Source: Mycolicibacterium frederiksbergense
GTDB taxonomy: Bacteria > Actinomycetota > Actinomycetes > Mycobacteriales > Mycobacteriaceae
Direction: 5' to 3'
DNA: 64,000 bases
Assembly (NCBI RefSeq): GCF_012223425.1
Contig: NZ_CP038799.1
Location: 1,426,001 to 1,490,000 of the forward strand
Below are positions 45,469-54,113 of the stretch, piece after piece. Both the position numbers and the translations under genes were made by a program. Under the pieces are notes generated by a model. The model did no database searches, was not told the origin of the DNA, and saw only the letters and a program-made list of their open reading frames with translations. Within the stretch, counting starts at the first letter, position 1. The number at the start of each line of letters is the position of its first letter.

Positions 45469-46848
45469 CTAGGCGGGCGGCAGCTGACGTGGGGAATCGT
45501 CCGCGGCGCGCTCGCCGATCTGTCGCTGCTCGTCGGATCCGTCGAGCACAACACCGCGGCGCGACTCGATCCGCGGCCGGGACAGATCCACCCATTCGCG
45601 TTCCGTCGTCACCTGCTGGGGGTGCTCGCCACCCTCGGATTCCACCGTGACCCGGTGCGTGCGACGCATCGTGAAGTGGAATTCCTCGGTCTCCTCGAAC
45701 ACCTGCCGGATCGGCTTGGTGGCGGTATCGATCGCTCCCGCGACGATCGGCGGCACGAAGGGCCGGATGAACCGGACGGCGGCCCTGGTCACGTCGGGGA
45801 TGAGCGGCACCCCGCCGCCCCGGTGCGGCTCCAGTTCCTTGGACGCTTCGGAGTCCCTGCCGGCGGCGACGGGCAGCGCCGGTGGCGCCGGCTCGGTGGC
45901 CTCCGCCGGTGCGAGCGCCTCGGCGACCCGGCGGCGCTGCCGCTCGGCGTCGATCGCGTTCTGCGCCTCGATCGCCATCCGCGCGCTGGCCAGCTCCTGC
46001 TCGGCCCACAGCTGATCGACCTGTGCGCGCACCTCGGCCCGCTTCACCGCGATCGCGGTGTCGGCCGCGGACTCGGCCTCCAGGGTGGTGGCGCCCTGCC
46101 ACCGCTTCATCAGCAGCGGCAGGATGGTCAACAGCACGAAGAACGCGGCGATCAGGGCCCGCAGCACCAGCGGACCCGGATGGCCCAGCGTGTACGCATT
46201 CATCCCCTGCCAGCGGGCGCCCAGACCGCCGGTCAGTGCCGCGTCGCGGGCCTGCGCCAGCGCCTGCTCCCGGACCGCCATCTCGGCGTCCAGGCCGGCG
46301 GCTCGGCTGTCGCGTTCGGCGATCGCGGTGTCCAGGGCACGGTCTGCCGCACCGAGGAAGTCGTCGGCGGTCCGCGCCCCAGGCCCGGTACCGGGTAGCC
46401 CGGTGATCCGGCTCTGCGGGCAGTCCGCCGCCGGGTTCACCTCGCAGCGCGCCACCACCAGCGCGTCATCGCGGCGCTGCTCGGCCCGCGCGACGGCGTC
46501 ATCCAATCCGGCACGCGCCTGGCGGGCCTGCTGCAGCGAGGCCGCAGCCAGCTCGGTGCGCGGGGAGGCCTGACTGGCCAGCTCCGCGTCGATGGACCCG
46601 CTGAAGACCACGACGGCGGCCAGCTCACCGAGCACCAACCCGACCGCGACCCCCACGGCCAGCCGGGCCGGCAACGCCGAGCGGCCGACGGACACCGCGC
46701 GTCCGACCACACCGGCCAACACCCCGACGACGATGCCGCCCGCGATCACGGCCGCCGTCGGCCATGTCGTCGAGGCGGCCAGCGCCAGCGCGAAAACCAC
46801 CGCGGCCACCGCCGCGAGCAGGACTTCTACGATTCGATCGGCACGCAT
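45469..46848 (-). CDS. DUF4407 membrane protein
   Basis: 459 aa. Three N-terminal membrane helices (VLLAAVAAVVFALALAAS, AAVIAGGIVVGVLAGVVG, LAVGVAVGLVLGELAAVVVF) precede a long helical segment rich in Ala/Glu/Arg. A fourth helix (LVLRALIAAFFVLLTILPLL) and a coiled-coil cytoplasmic tail (AEVRAQVDQLWAEQELASAR) follow. This matches the DUF4407 layout. The function is unknown. It lies 86 bp upstream of the sensor kinase on the same strand, so a functional link is plausible. Confidence 0.82.
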   Translation of the reverse strand: MRADRIVEVLLAAVAAVVFALALAASTTWPTAAVIAGGIVVGVLAGVVGRAVSVGRSALPARLAVGVAVGLVLGELAAVVVFSGSIDAELASQASPRTELAAASLQQARQARAGLDDAVARAEQRRDDALVVARCEVNPAADCPQSRITGLPGTGPGARTADDFLGAADRALDTAIAERDSRAAGLDAEMAVREQALAQARDAALTGGLGARWQGMNAYTLGHPGPLVLRALIAAFFVLLTILPLLMKRWQGATTLEAESAADTAIAVKRAEVRAQVDQLWAEQELASARMAIEAQNAIDAERQRRRVAEALAPAEATEPAPPALPVAAGRDSEASKELEPHRGGGVPLIPDVTRAAVRFIRPFVPPIVAGAIDTATKPIRQVFEETEEFHFTMRRTHRVTVESEGGEHPQQVTTEREWVDLSRPRIESRRGVVLDGSDEQRQIGERAADDSPRQLPPA

Positions 46849-46968
46849 TGAGGCTCCAAAGTGTGGGGTGCTGTGCGGTGCGCCATGCGGAATCCCTCAC
46901 GCCGGCTGCGAATACCGGGATCATCTCACAGCCCCGAACGTTGCGCTTCGCGCGTATAAGGGCCCGGC

Positions 46969-49350
46969 ATGGTTACGTTGGTCCCCGTGCGAGTCGACGG
47001 TCGTGACATCAGCGTCACCGGCAGCCTGCTGCAACCGCTCACCCGTCGCACCAACGAGATCCTGCGGGTGGTGCTGTCGGCCGCCTTCCTCGGCGTCGTC
47101 ATCACCAGTTCACTGATCACCCGCAACGAGTGGGTGAGCCTGGAGCGGTCGGTGTCCGAGATCATCGGCGTGCTCACTCCGACCCAGTCCAACCTGGTGT
47201 ATCTGGCCTACGGCGTGGCCATCCTGGCGCTGCCGTTCATCATCCTCGTCCAGCTGGTCGTCGGCAGGCACTGGACGCTGCTGGCCGCCTACGCCGCGGC
47301 CGGTGTGCTGGCCGTGCTCGCACTGTCCATCAGCGGCCGGGGTATCGCCGCGCCGCAATGGCATTTCGATCTGCGCGACCGCCTGGACACCCAGCTGTCC
47401 CAGTTCCTCGACGACCCCCGCTGGATCGCGCTGCTGGCCGCGGTGCTCACCGTGTCCGGGCCGTGGCTGTCGCGGCGGCTGCGCCGGTACTGGTGGGCGC
47501 TGCTGCTGGCCTTCGTGCCGATCCACCTGTTCGTCAGCGCCGTCGTCCCGGCCCGCTCACTGCTGGGCCTGGCCGTCGGGTGGTTCGTCGGCGCGCTGGT
47601 GGTGTGGGTGGTCGGCACGCCCGCCCTGGAAGTGCCGCTCGACGGTGCGGTGCGGGCCCTGACCCGGCGCGGTTTCGTGGTCTCGGCGCTGGCGGTCATC
47701 CGCCCGCCCGGGCCCGGCCCGTTGGTGCTCGCCGCGACCGGCCCGGACAGCACCGCCGTCGTCGAGTTGTACGGACCGAACCAGCGCAGCGGCGGCGCGC
47801 TGAGCCAGTTGTGGCGAAAGTTCCGGTTGCGTACCGATGAGACGGCCCCGCTGCAGGCCTCGATGCGCCGCGCCGTCGAGCACCGCGCGCTGATGGCCAT
47901 CGCCATCGATGATCTGGGGCTGTCCAACATCTCGTCGGTGACGGTGAGCGCGCTGGACCGCGGCTGGACGCTCTACGCCCGCAAGCCCGCCCGCGGAACG
48001 CCGCTGAGCGCGCACGCGGCCGCGGTGGCCGATGTCTGGCAGGCGCTGCACACGCTGCACCAGAGCCAGATCTCGCACGGCGATCTGTGCTGCGGTAAGA
48101 TCACCGTGCACGACGGGCAGGTCCAGTTCGGCGGATTCGACAACGCCGAATACGGCGCCACCGACGCCCAGCTGCAATCCGATATCGCCCAGCTGTTGGT
48201 GACCACCTCGGCGATGTACGACCCGGCCTCGGCGGTGTCCGCGGCGATCGACACCTTCGGCCGCGACACCGTGCTGACGGCGTCGCGACGGCTCACCAAA
48301 ACCGCGGTGCCCGCAAGGATCCGCGAGTCGGTGACCGACGCCAAGGCCGTCATCTCCGCGGCCCGCGAACAGGTTCAGCACCAGACCGGCGCCGACAAGA
48401 TCACCACCGAGACCATCACCCGGTTCACCCGGGTGCAGCTCATCCAGTTGGTGCTGTTGGTCGCGCTGGTCTACGTGGCCTATCCGTTCATCAGTACGGT
48501 GCCCGCCTTCTTCGACGAGCTGAGCAACGCCAACTGGTGGTGGGCGTTGCTCGGCCTGGCGGTCTCGGCGTTGCGCTACCTCGGTGCCGCCGGTGCGCTG
48601 TGGGCGTGCGCCGACGGCCTGGTGCGCTTCCGCCACCTGGCGATCATGCAGGTGGCCAACACTTTCGCCGCGACCACCACCCCGGCCGGGGTGGGCGGGC
48701 TCGCGCTGAGCACCCGGGTGCTGCAGAAGGGCGGGCTGAGCACCATGCGCGCCACCGCAGCCGTCACACTGCAGCAGAGCGTGCAGGTGCTGGTGCACGT
48801 GACGCTGCTCATCCTGTTCACCGCCGTCGCGGGTACCTCGGCGAATCTGCAGCATTTCGTGCCGAGCGCCACCGTGCTGTACCTGGTGGCCGGTGTCGCG
48901 CTCGGCCTGGTCGGTGCGTTCCTCGCGGTGCCCAAGCTGCGGCACTGGCTGTCCTCGGCGGTGCGCCCGCGGCTGCAGGAGGTCAAGTCCGACCTGTGGG
49001 AGCTGTCCCGCGAGCCCAAACGGCTGGCGCTGATCGTGCTGGGCGCCGCCGGAACGACTCTTGGCTCCGCACTCGCGCTGTGGGCGAGCATCGAGGCGTT
49101 CGGTGGGGACACCTCGTTCGTCACGGTGACGGTGGTGACGATGATCGGCGGCACCCTGGCCTCGGCAGCTCCCACCCCCGGCGGTGTCGGCGCGGTGGAG
49201 GCCGCGCTGATCGGTGGCCTCGCCGCGTTCGGTGTGCCCGCCGCGATCGCGGTGCCCTCGGTGCTGCTGTACCGGGTGCTGACCTGCTGGTTGCCGGTGT
49301 TCGTGGGCTGGCCGGTGATGCGCTGGCTGACCCGAAACGACATGATCTGA
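46969..49350 (+). CDS. MprF-like flippase with an embedded kinase-like segment
   Basis: 793 aa. Residues 15-225 carry about six membrane helices. A soluble insert (about 230-460) ends in a kinase-like stretch with SHGDLCCGKITVHDG (an HxD loop near residue 370) and QFGGFDNAEYG in place of DFG. The C-terminal third is the UPF0104/lysylphosphatidylglycerol flippase domain (FAATTTPAGVGGLALSTRVLQKGGL, SAAPTPGGVGAVEAALIGG). It is divergent from the DUF4407 gene. A lipid transport or envelope role is inferred. Confidence 0.85.
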   Translation: MVTLVPVRVDGRDISVTGSLLQPLTRRTNEILRVVLSAAFLGVVITSSLITRNEWVSLERSVSEIIGVLTPTQSNLVYLAYGVAILALPFIILVQLVVGRHWTLLAAYAAAGVLAVLALSISGRGIAAPQWHFDLRDRLDTQLSQFLDDPRWIALLAAVLTVSGPWLSRRLRRYWWALLLAFVPIHLFVSAVVPARSLLGLAVGWFVGALVVWVVGTPALEVPLDGAVRALTRRGFVVSALAVIRPPGPGPLVLAATGPDSTAVVELYGPNQRSGGALSQLWRKFRLRTDETAPLQASMRRAVEHRALMAIAIDDLGLSNISSVTVSALDRGWTLYARKPARGTPLSAHAAAVADVWQALHTLHQSQISHGDLCCGKITVHDGQVQFGGFDNAEYGATDAQLQSDIAQLLVTTSAMYDPASAVSAAIDTFGRDTVLTASRRLTKTAVPARIRESVTDAKAVISAAREQVQHQTGADKITTETITRFTRVQLIQLVLLVALVYVAYPFISTVPAFFDELSNANWWWALLGLAVSALRYLGAAGALWACADGLVRFRHLAIMQVANTFAATTTPAGVGGLALSTRVLQKGGLSTMRATAAVTLQQSVQVLVHVTLLILFTAVAGTSANLQHFVPSATVLYLVAGVALGLVGAFLAVPKLRHWLSSAVRPRLQEVKSDLWELSREPKRLALIVLGAAGTTLGSALALWASIEAFGGDTSFVTVTVVTMIGGTLASAAPTPGGVGAVEAALIGGLAAFGVPAAIAVPSVLLYRVLTCWLPVFVGWPVMRWLTRNDMI

Positions 49351-49420
49351 CGTTTGCGGGCGCCGGCGTCTGGATACTGGAGGGTGACCCGCGACACTCT
49401 GACGATTCTGGAGCGCCACT

Positions 49421-49894
49421 GTGCAGATCCGCACGTTCGTCCCGACCGCGCTGGCGGTCGCCGCCACCGCCGCCGTCGGCAGTTTCGCCAGCAAACCGGC
49501 CGTGGAGTCGGACTGGTACGCCACCCTGCGCAAGCCGAGCTATCAGCCGCCATCGGTCGCCTTCCCGATCGCCTGGACATCGCTCTACACCGATATCGCC
49601 GTCGTGTCGGCCCAAACCCTCGATGACGCTCCGCCGGAGGTGCGGCGCACCTACATCCGGTCCCTGGTGGTCAACCTCATTCTCAACGGCAGTTGGTCGT
49701 GGTTGTTCTTCAACCGGCGCCAGCTCGGCGCCTCCGCCGTCGCCGCCGGACTGCTCACCGCGAGCAGCGCCGACCTGACCCGCCGCGCCGCCGCGGTGCG
49801 TGGGGTCAAGGCTGCACCGATGGGCCTGTACCCGTTGTGGTGCGCATTCGCCACCGCGCTGTCCACCCATATCTGGGTGCTCAATCGCCGCTGA
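49421..49894 (+). CDS. TspO/MBR family protein
   Basis: 157 aa from GTG 49421. The TspO fold has about five helices: WYATLRKPSYQPPSVAFPIAWTSLY (the conserved W...KP.W.PP motif region), NLILNGSWSWLFFNRRQLG and the C-terminal LYPLWCAFATALSTHIWVLN. TspO proteins bind tetrapyrroles and act in stress responses. It lies 70 bp after the flippase gene and 46 bp before the cyclase on the same strand. Confidence 0.88.
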   Translation: MQIRTFVPTALAVAATAAVGSFASKPAVESDWYATLRKPSYQPPSVAFPIAWTSLYTDIAVVSAQTLDDAPPEVRRTYIRSLVVNLILNGSWSWLFFNRRQLGASAVAAGLLTASSADLTRRAAAVRGVKAAPMGLYPLWCAFATALSTHIWVLNRR

Positions 49895-49940
49895 AAGGCG
49901 GCCGGCCGGCACCCAACTCCGATCGGCCCGAGAGACGGAC

Positions 49941-51026
49941 ATGACACGCTCGAGCCATCGTCAGAGCACGCTCGCCCGCTGGTGGAACGACCCCGTCGAC
50001 CACTACTGGTTACTGAACTTCCTGCGCCACCGCGGACATCTGGCCCCGCTGCGGGCGCTCATCGGTTCCGGCGGCGTCGCAATGGGCATCGCACTGGTGC
50101 TCCTGCAGTTCACCCAGCTGACCGAACCGGTGTCGCTGTCCCGCGCCGTGTTGGGGACGCTCACGATCGCCGCATTCGCGTGGCCCCTCTACTGGTGGTT
50201 CTTCCGGTGGCCCTCGCCCCGCACGTCGATCACCCTGTTCATCCTCACCGACCTCGGCATCGCCGTGGCATGCGCGGCCCAAGGCGCGCCGATGGCTGCA
50301 ATGGCCACCACCCCGTTGTTCGCGGTGACCGGGATCTACCTCGTCTACTTCCACGGACCACGGGCCACCGCGGTGCACCTGCTGATTGCGATCGCCACGG
50401 TGCTCGGTGTGGCGGTATGGCTGAGCCTCTCCGACGAACCGGGCGCCGTGTTTCTCGCGATCGGCAAGGCTCTGGTGTCGCTGCTGGTCACGGTCGGCAT
50501 TCTGCCCTCCGCCCAATTCGGCTTCTGGCTCATCCGGAACAGTTCGGTGGAGTCGCTTGTCGATGAGCTGACCTCGCTGGCCAACCGGCGCGGGCTGCAG
50601 GACCACGTGTCGCGTCTGAGCGCATCGGCCGATCCGCTGCCCGCCATGTGTGTCCTCGTCATCGATCTCGACAAGTTCAAGACGATCAACGACCGGCACG
50701 GCCACGTCGTCGGCGACCAAGTGCTGGTGCGAACGGCCCACCAACTGCGCGATGTGGTGGGCAGGCGGGCGTTCCTCGCGCGGACCGGCGGCGAGGAGTT
50801 CGTCGTCATCGACCGGTTGCCGTCCGCCGAAGCGGTGGCCCTGGGCGAGCGCCTGCGCGCCGCCGTGGCCGCCGCCGGACCGCCGGCGGTGACGGCCAGC
50901 GTCGGGGTGGTCTGCGGGCACCTGGACAACGCCGCCGATTTCGACCGCCTGCTGCACCTGGCCGACACCGCGATGTACGCGGCCAAACGTGACGGCGGAA
51001 ACCGGCTGGCCGTCGCGCAGCCGTAA
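49941..51026 (+). CDS. Membrane-bound diguanylate cyclase (GGDEF)
   Basis: 361 aa from ATG 49941. Five or six helices form a sensor-like membrane region (GGVAMGIALVLLQF, AVLGTLTIAAFAWPLYWWFF, VHLLIAIATVLGVAVWLSL). The GGDEF domain from about 205 has DELTSLANRRGL, VLVIDLDKFKTINDRHG and an intact GGEEF signature (RTGGEEFVVI). The active-site residues for GTP cyclisation are present. No EAL domain is attached. YajQ, a reported c-di-GMP binder in other bacteria, is 11 kb away. Confidence 0.92.
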   Translation: MTRSSHRQSTLARWWNDPVDHYWLLNFLRHRGHLAPLRALIGSGGVAMGIALVLLQFTQLTEPVSLSRAVLGTLTIAAFAWPLYWWFFRWPSPRTSITLFILTDLGIAVACAAQGAPMAAMATTPLFAVTGIYLVYFHGPRATAVHLLIAIATVLGVAVWLSLSDEPGAVFLAIGKALVSLLVTVGILPSAQFGFWLIRNSSVESLVDELTSLANRRGLQDHVSRLSASADPLPAMCVLVIDLDKFKTINDRHGHVVGDQVLVRTAHQLRDVVGRRAFLARTGGEEFVVIDRLPSAEAVALGERLRAAVAAAGPPAVTASVGVVCGHLDNAADFDRLLHLADTAMYAAKRDGGNRLAVAQP

Positions 51027-51101
51027 CAAAACGGCCATACCCGCCGATCCACGGATATAGGTCATCTATCGTGGCACGACACAACCCAGGGAGTTCCAAC
51101 A

Positions 51102-51416
51102 GTGAAAACGCTTGTAGTGGCCGGTGCCGCAACGCTTCTGATGTCCGTGGTCGCCGCTCCGACCGCGGCGGCTGCGACGATCTGGGAGATGCCGTCCCTG
51201 GTGGGCATGAATCTGGCCGACGCCGAGGCTCTCTACGAGGAGACGGTGGGCGAAGAAGGCCCCTGGCTGGACATCATCAACAGGGCACCCGCAGCGTCCG
51301 GCGCGATCGCCGCCCCGGTCATGTGGGAGGTCTGCCAGCAGGCGCCCAGCGCCGGGGCGAAGATCGCCGCGAAGTCGTACACGGCGGTTGCGGTCAACCG
51401 ACCGGGTAAGTGCTAG
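51102..51416 (+). CDS. Small secreted PASTA-like protein
   Basis: 104 aa with a Sec signal peptide (MKTLVVAGAATLLMSVVAAPTAAAA). The mature part starts with a PASTA-like segment (MPSLVGMNLADAEALYEE) and contains VMWEVCQQAPSAGAKI and a C-terminal Cys. The same MPS-G-MNL-AE and W-VC-Q-P-AG-KI pattern occurs in the gene ending at 53509. Envelope localisation is inferred. The function is unknown. Confidence 0.75.
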   Translation: MKTLVVAGAATLLMSVVAAPTAAAATIWEMPSLVGMNLADAEALYEETVGEEGPWLDIINRAPAASGAIAAPVMWEVCQQAPSAGAKIAAKSYTAVAVNRPGKC

Positions 51417-51520
51417 CACCACCCCGCTCGTAGTTCGGGGCGCACCGAGCCCGGTTATGCTCGGTGCGGCGATACGCGCGTGCCTGGGTTCGGGCCGGCG
51501 ACAGGCCAGGACCCTCCATT

Positions 51521-53485
51521 TTGCAGACAACACAGCACACCCCAGTCACTGTCGCGCCGGTCGCACGGCAGTCCCGGCGCGACCTGGACATCGTCGCGAC
51601 GGTCGCCGTCACCCTCGTCGTCCTCGGCCATTTCTGGTGGGGACGGGTCACCGGTGGCGTCGACGTACTGCTGGTGCTGGCGGGCTACTACGTGGGCATC
51701 CGGGTGCTGCGCAGCCCCTCGGTCCCGGCCGAGATCTGGTGGTGGGCCCGGCGGGTGCTCCCCGCGCTGGTCCTGACGCTGACGGTGTGCGCCGGACTGA
51801 CGCTGGCGGTGCAGCCGCAGACCCGCTGGGAGTCCTTCGCCGAGCAGACCCTGGCCAACCTGGGCTTCTATCAGAACTGGCTGCTGGCGACGACCGCGGG
51901 CGACTATGTGCAGGCCGGCGAGACCGTCACCCCGCTGCAGCATATGTGGGCGGTGTCGGTGGCCGCCCAGGTGCTGCTGGCCGTCCTGCTGCTGGGTGCG
52001 CTGATCCGCCGGCGCGCCGCGCTGGCGACGGTCCTGGCCGCGGCTGCCCTCGCCTCGCTGGTGTGGGCGATCATGCAGAACGCCGGCGAACAGACCGTCG
52101 CCTACTACAGCAGCTTCACCCGGGCCTGGGAGGTGCTGGCCGGTGTGCTGGCCGCCGTGGCGGTCGGGCGCGTGCCATGGCCGCGGTGGCTGACCCGGCC
52201 GGCGGTGGTGGCCGGGTTGATCGCGATCGTGGTGTCGGGATTCCTGGCCGACGGGCTGGCCGACCACCCGGGCCCCTGGGCCCTGGTGCCCGTGCTGGCC
52301 ACGGTGCTGATCATCGTCGGCGGCACGGAGACCGGAACCGTGCCGTACGCCGGGTGGGCGTTCGCGATGTACCTCTGGCACTGGCCGCTGCTGATCTTCT
52401 GGATGGCGTACACCAACAACGACACCGTGGGCGTCGACGAGTCCGCGGCGATCCTGGCGGTGGCCGCGCTGGCGGCGTTCCTGACGTGGCGCTGCGTCGA
52501 CACGCAGTGGTGGCCGTCCTGGCATCCGCTGCTGACCGGCAGCGTCACCGCGTGTCTGGTGGTGGCACTGGCGGTGGCCTCGGTGGGATGGCGGGACCAC
52601 GTCCAGCGGGTGCGGGACAGCGGCACCGAGCTGACCGCGCTGTCGGTGCGCGACTATCCGGGCGCGCGGGCGGTGATCGAGTACCGCAAGACCGCCCGGC
52701 TCCCGGTCCGCCCGACCGGGCTGGAGGCACCCGATGACGTCCCGCCGACCACCATCGACAGATGCCTGGCCGATTTTGGCGGCGAGGAGGTGGTCACCTG
52801 TGTGTACGGCGACCCGCGCGCCGACCGAACGGTCGCACTGGCCGGCGGCTCGCACTCCGAGCACTGGCTGACCGCGCTGCACACCCTGGGCCGCGAGCAC
52901 GGTTTCCGGGTGACGACCTACCTGAAGATGGGCTGCCCGCTGACCACCGCGGAGGTGCCGATCATCGCCGGACCGTTCACGCCGTATCCGTCGTGCCGCA
53001 CCTGGTCGGACAACGCGATGGCGCAGATCATCGCCGACCGTCCCGACTACGTGTTCTTCACGACGACGCGGCCGGTGCTCGACGGCCCCGGCGATTACGT
53101 GCCGGACTACTACCCGGGTATCTGGGAGGAGTTGTCGGACAACGGCATTGCCATGCTCGGCATGCGCGATACCCCGTGGATGCTGCGCGAGGGCCGGTTC
53201 TTCTCCCCCGTCGACTGCCTGGCGGCCGGCGATGACGCCGACACCTGTGGGCTGGCCCGCGACGAGGCCCTGCAGGAGCGCAATCCGACGCTGGATTACG
53301 CGGCCGACTTTCCGATGATGCAGCTACTCGATCTCAGCGACGCGGTGTGCCGGCCGAACATCTGCCGGGCAGTGGAGGGCAATGTGCTGATCTATCACGA
53401 CGCGCATCACCTGTCGGGGACGTACGTGCGCTCGATGGCCGGCGAGCTGGGCCGCCAGCTGGCCGACGCCACCGGGTGGTGGTGA
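51521..53485 (+). CDS. Acyltransferase-3/SGNH fusion membrane protein (OafA-like)
   Basis: 654 aa from TTG 51521. The ORF extends to GTG 51464, but that prefix looks non-homologous, so the start is uncertain. The membrane acyltransferase half has RRDLDIVATVAVTLVVLGHF, about 10 helices and MYLWHWPLLIFWMAY. The C-terminal SGNH-like half has LAGGSHSEHWLTAL (GGSH where many have GDSH) and YHDAHHLSGTY. Family members O-acylate envelope polysaccharides or glycolipids. It is flanked by two PASTA-like secreted proteins. Confidence 0.87.
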   Translation: MQTTQHTPVTVAPVARQSRRDLDIVATVAVTLVVLGHFWWGRVTGGVDVLLVLAGYYVGIRVLRSPSVPAEIWWWARRVLPALVLTLTVCAGLTLAVQPQTRWESFAEQTLANLGFYQNWLLATTAGDYVQAGETVTPLQHMWAVSVAAQVLLAVLLLGALIRRRAALATVLAAAALASLVWAIMQNAGEQTVAYYSSFTRAWEVLAGVLAAVAVGRVPWPRWLTRPAVVAGLIAIVVSGFLADGLADHPGPWALVPVLATVLIIVGGTETGTVPYAGWAFAMYLWHWPLLIFWMAYTNNDTVGVDESAAILAVAALAAFLTWRCVDTQWWPSWHPLLTGSVTACLVVALAVASVGWRDHVQRVRDSGTELTALSVRDYPGARAVIEYRKTARLPVRPTGLEAPDDVPPTTIDRCLADFGGEEVVTCVYGDPRADRTVALAGGSHSEHWLTALHTLGREHGFRVTTYLKMGCPLTTAEVPIIAGPFTPYPSCRTWSDNAMAQIIADRPDYVFFTTTRPVLDGPGDYVPDYYPGIWEELSDNGIAMLGMRDTPWMLREGRFFSPVDCLAAGDDADTCGLARDEALQERNPTLDYAADFPMMQLLDLSDAVCRPNICRAVEGNVLIYHDAHHLSGTYVRSMAGELGRQLADATGWW

Positions 53486-53508
53486 CCTCGGTGCGCGCCA
53501 GATCCGGG

Positions 53509-53874
53509 CTACGAGCAGGCGTTGGCGACCATATCGTCCCAGGTGTTGCGGGCCGCGTCGAATTCGCGCGCCACGCCGAAGTCGACATCCGCTGCGCTGG
53601 TGATCTTCTCGCCGGCCGCGGGTGACTGGTCGCATACCAGCCAGTCGGCCAGGCTCAGCTGCTTCTGCTTCATGCCCTTGATGTTGTGTGAATGCATTTG
53701 CAGCGGAATGCCGTTGGCCGCCGCGGTCACCGCGTCCTCGGCTTCCTGCAGGTTCATCCCGTCGATGCTGGGCATCACGAATCCGGCCGCGGCCTGAGCC
53801 GGCGCGGCGAAGCCGATGACGGCCGGCAGCAGCAAAGTTGCCGCGCCGATGGCGAAGGAGCGCTTCTTCAACAT
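53509..53874 (-). CDS. Small secreted PASTA-like protein, relative of the 51102 gene
   Basis: 121 aa with signal peptide MLKKRSFAIGAATLLLPAV to AQA. The mature protein has VMPSIDGMNLQEAEDAVTAA and LADWLVCDQSPAAGEKI, the same pattern as the protein at 51102, with a C-terminal Cys for a probable disulfide. It is transcribed toward the acyltransferase gene, with a 23-bp gap between stops. The function is unknown. Confidence 0.75.
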   Translation of the reverse strand: MLKKRSFAIGAATLLLPAVIGFAAPAQAAAGFVMPSIDGMNLQEAEDAVTAAANGIPLQMHSHNIKGMKQKQLSLADWLVCDQSPAAGEKITSAADVDFGVAREFDAARNTWDDMVANACS

Positions 53875-54113
53875 GATGTGTCCCTAGATGTCGTTGCCCG
53901 CGGTAACCGGGGCCATGCCAGTGGGGTCGAAATAATCTGACGCTGAGCGACGTTCACCGTTGTAGGCTTGGTCTGTCGCGGCTACCGCGCTGTAGGGCCG
54001 ACGATTCGCACAGAGTCACATCCCGGACCTGTACATACCAGTGCGACGCGCTGTGAGGATTCTGGCTAACCGCTGTCACGCGATACAGCGACCTCGCAGC
54101 GGGCTCACAGAAA

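Noticed and set aside
47557..49533. 658-codon minus-strand open frame opposite the flippase
   Set aside because: Gln/Arg/His-rich antisense shadow of the flippase gene with no recognisable domain.
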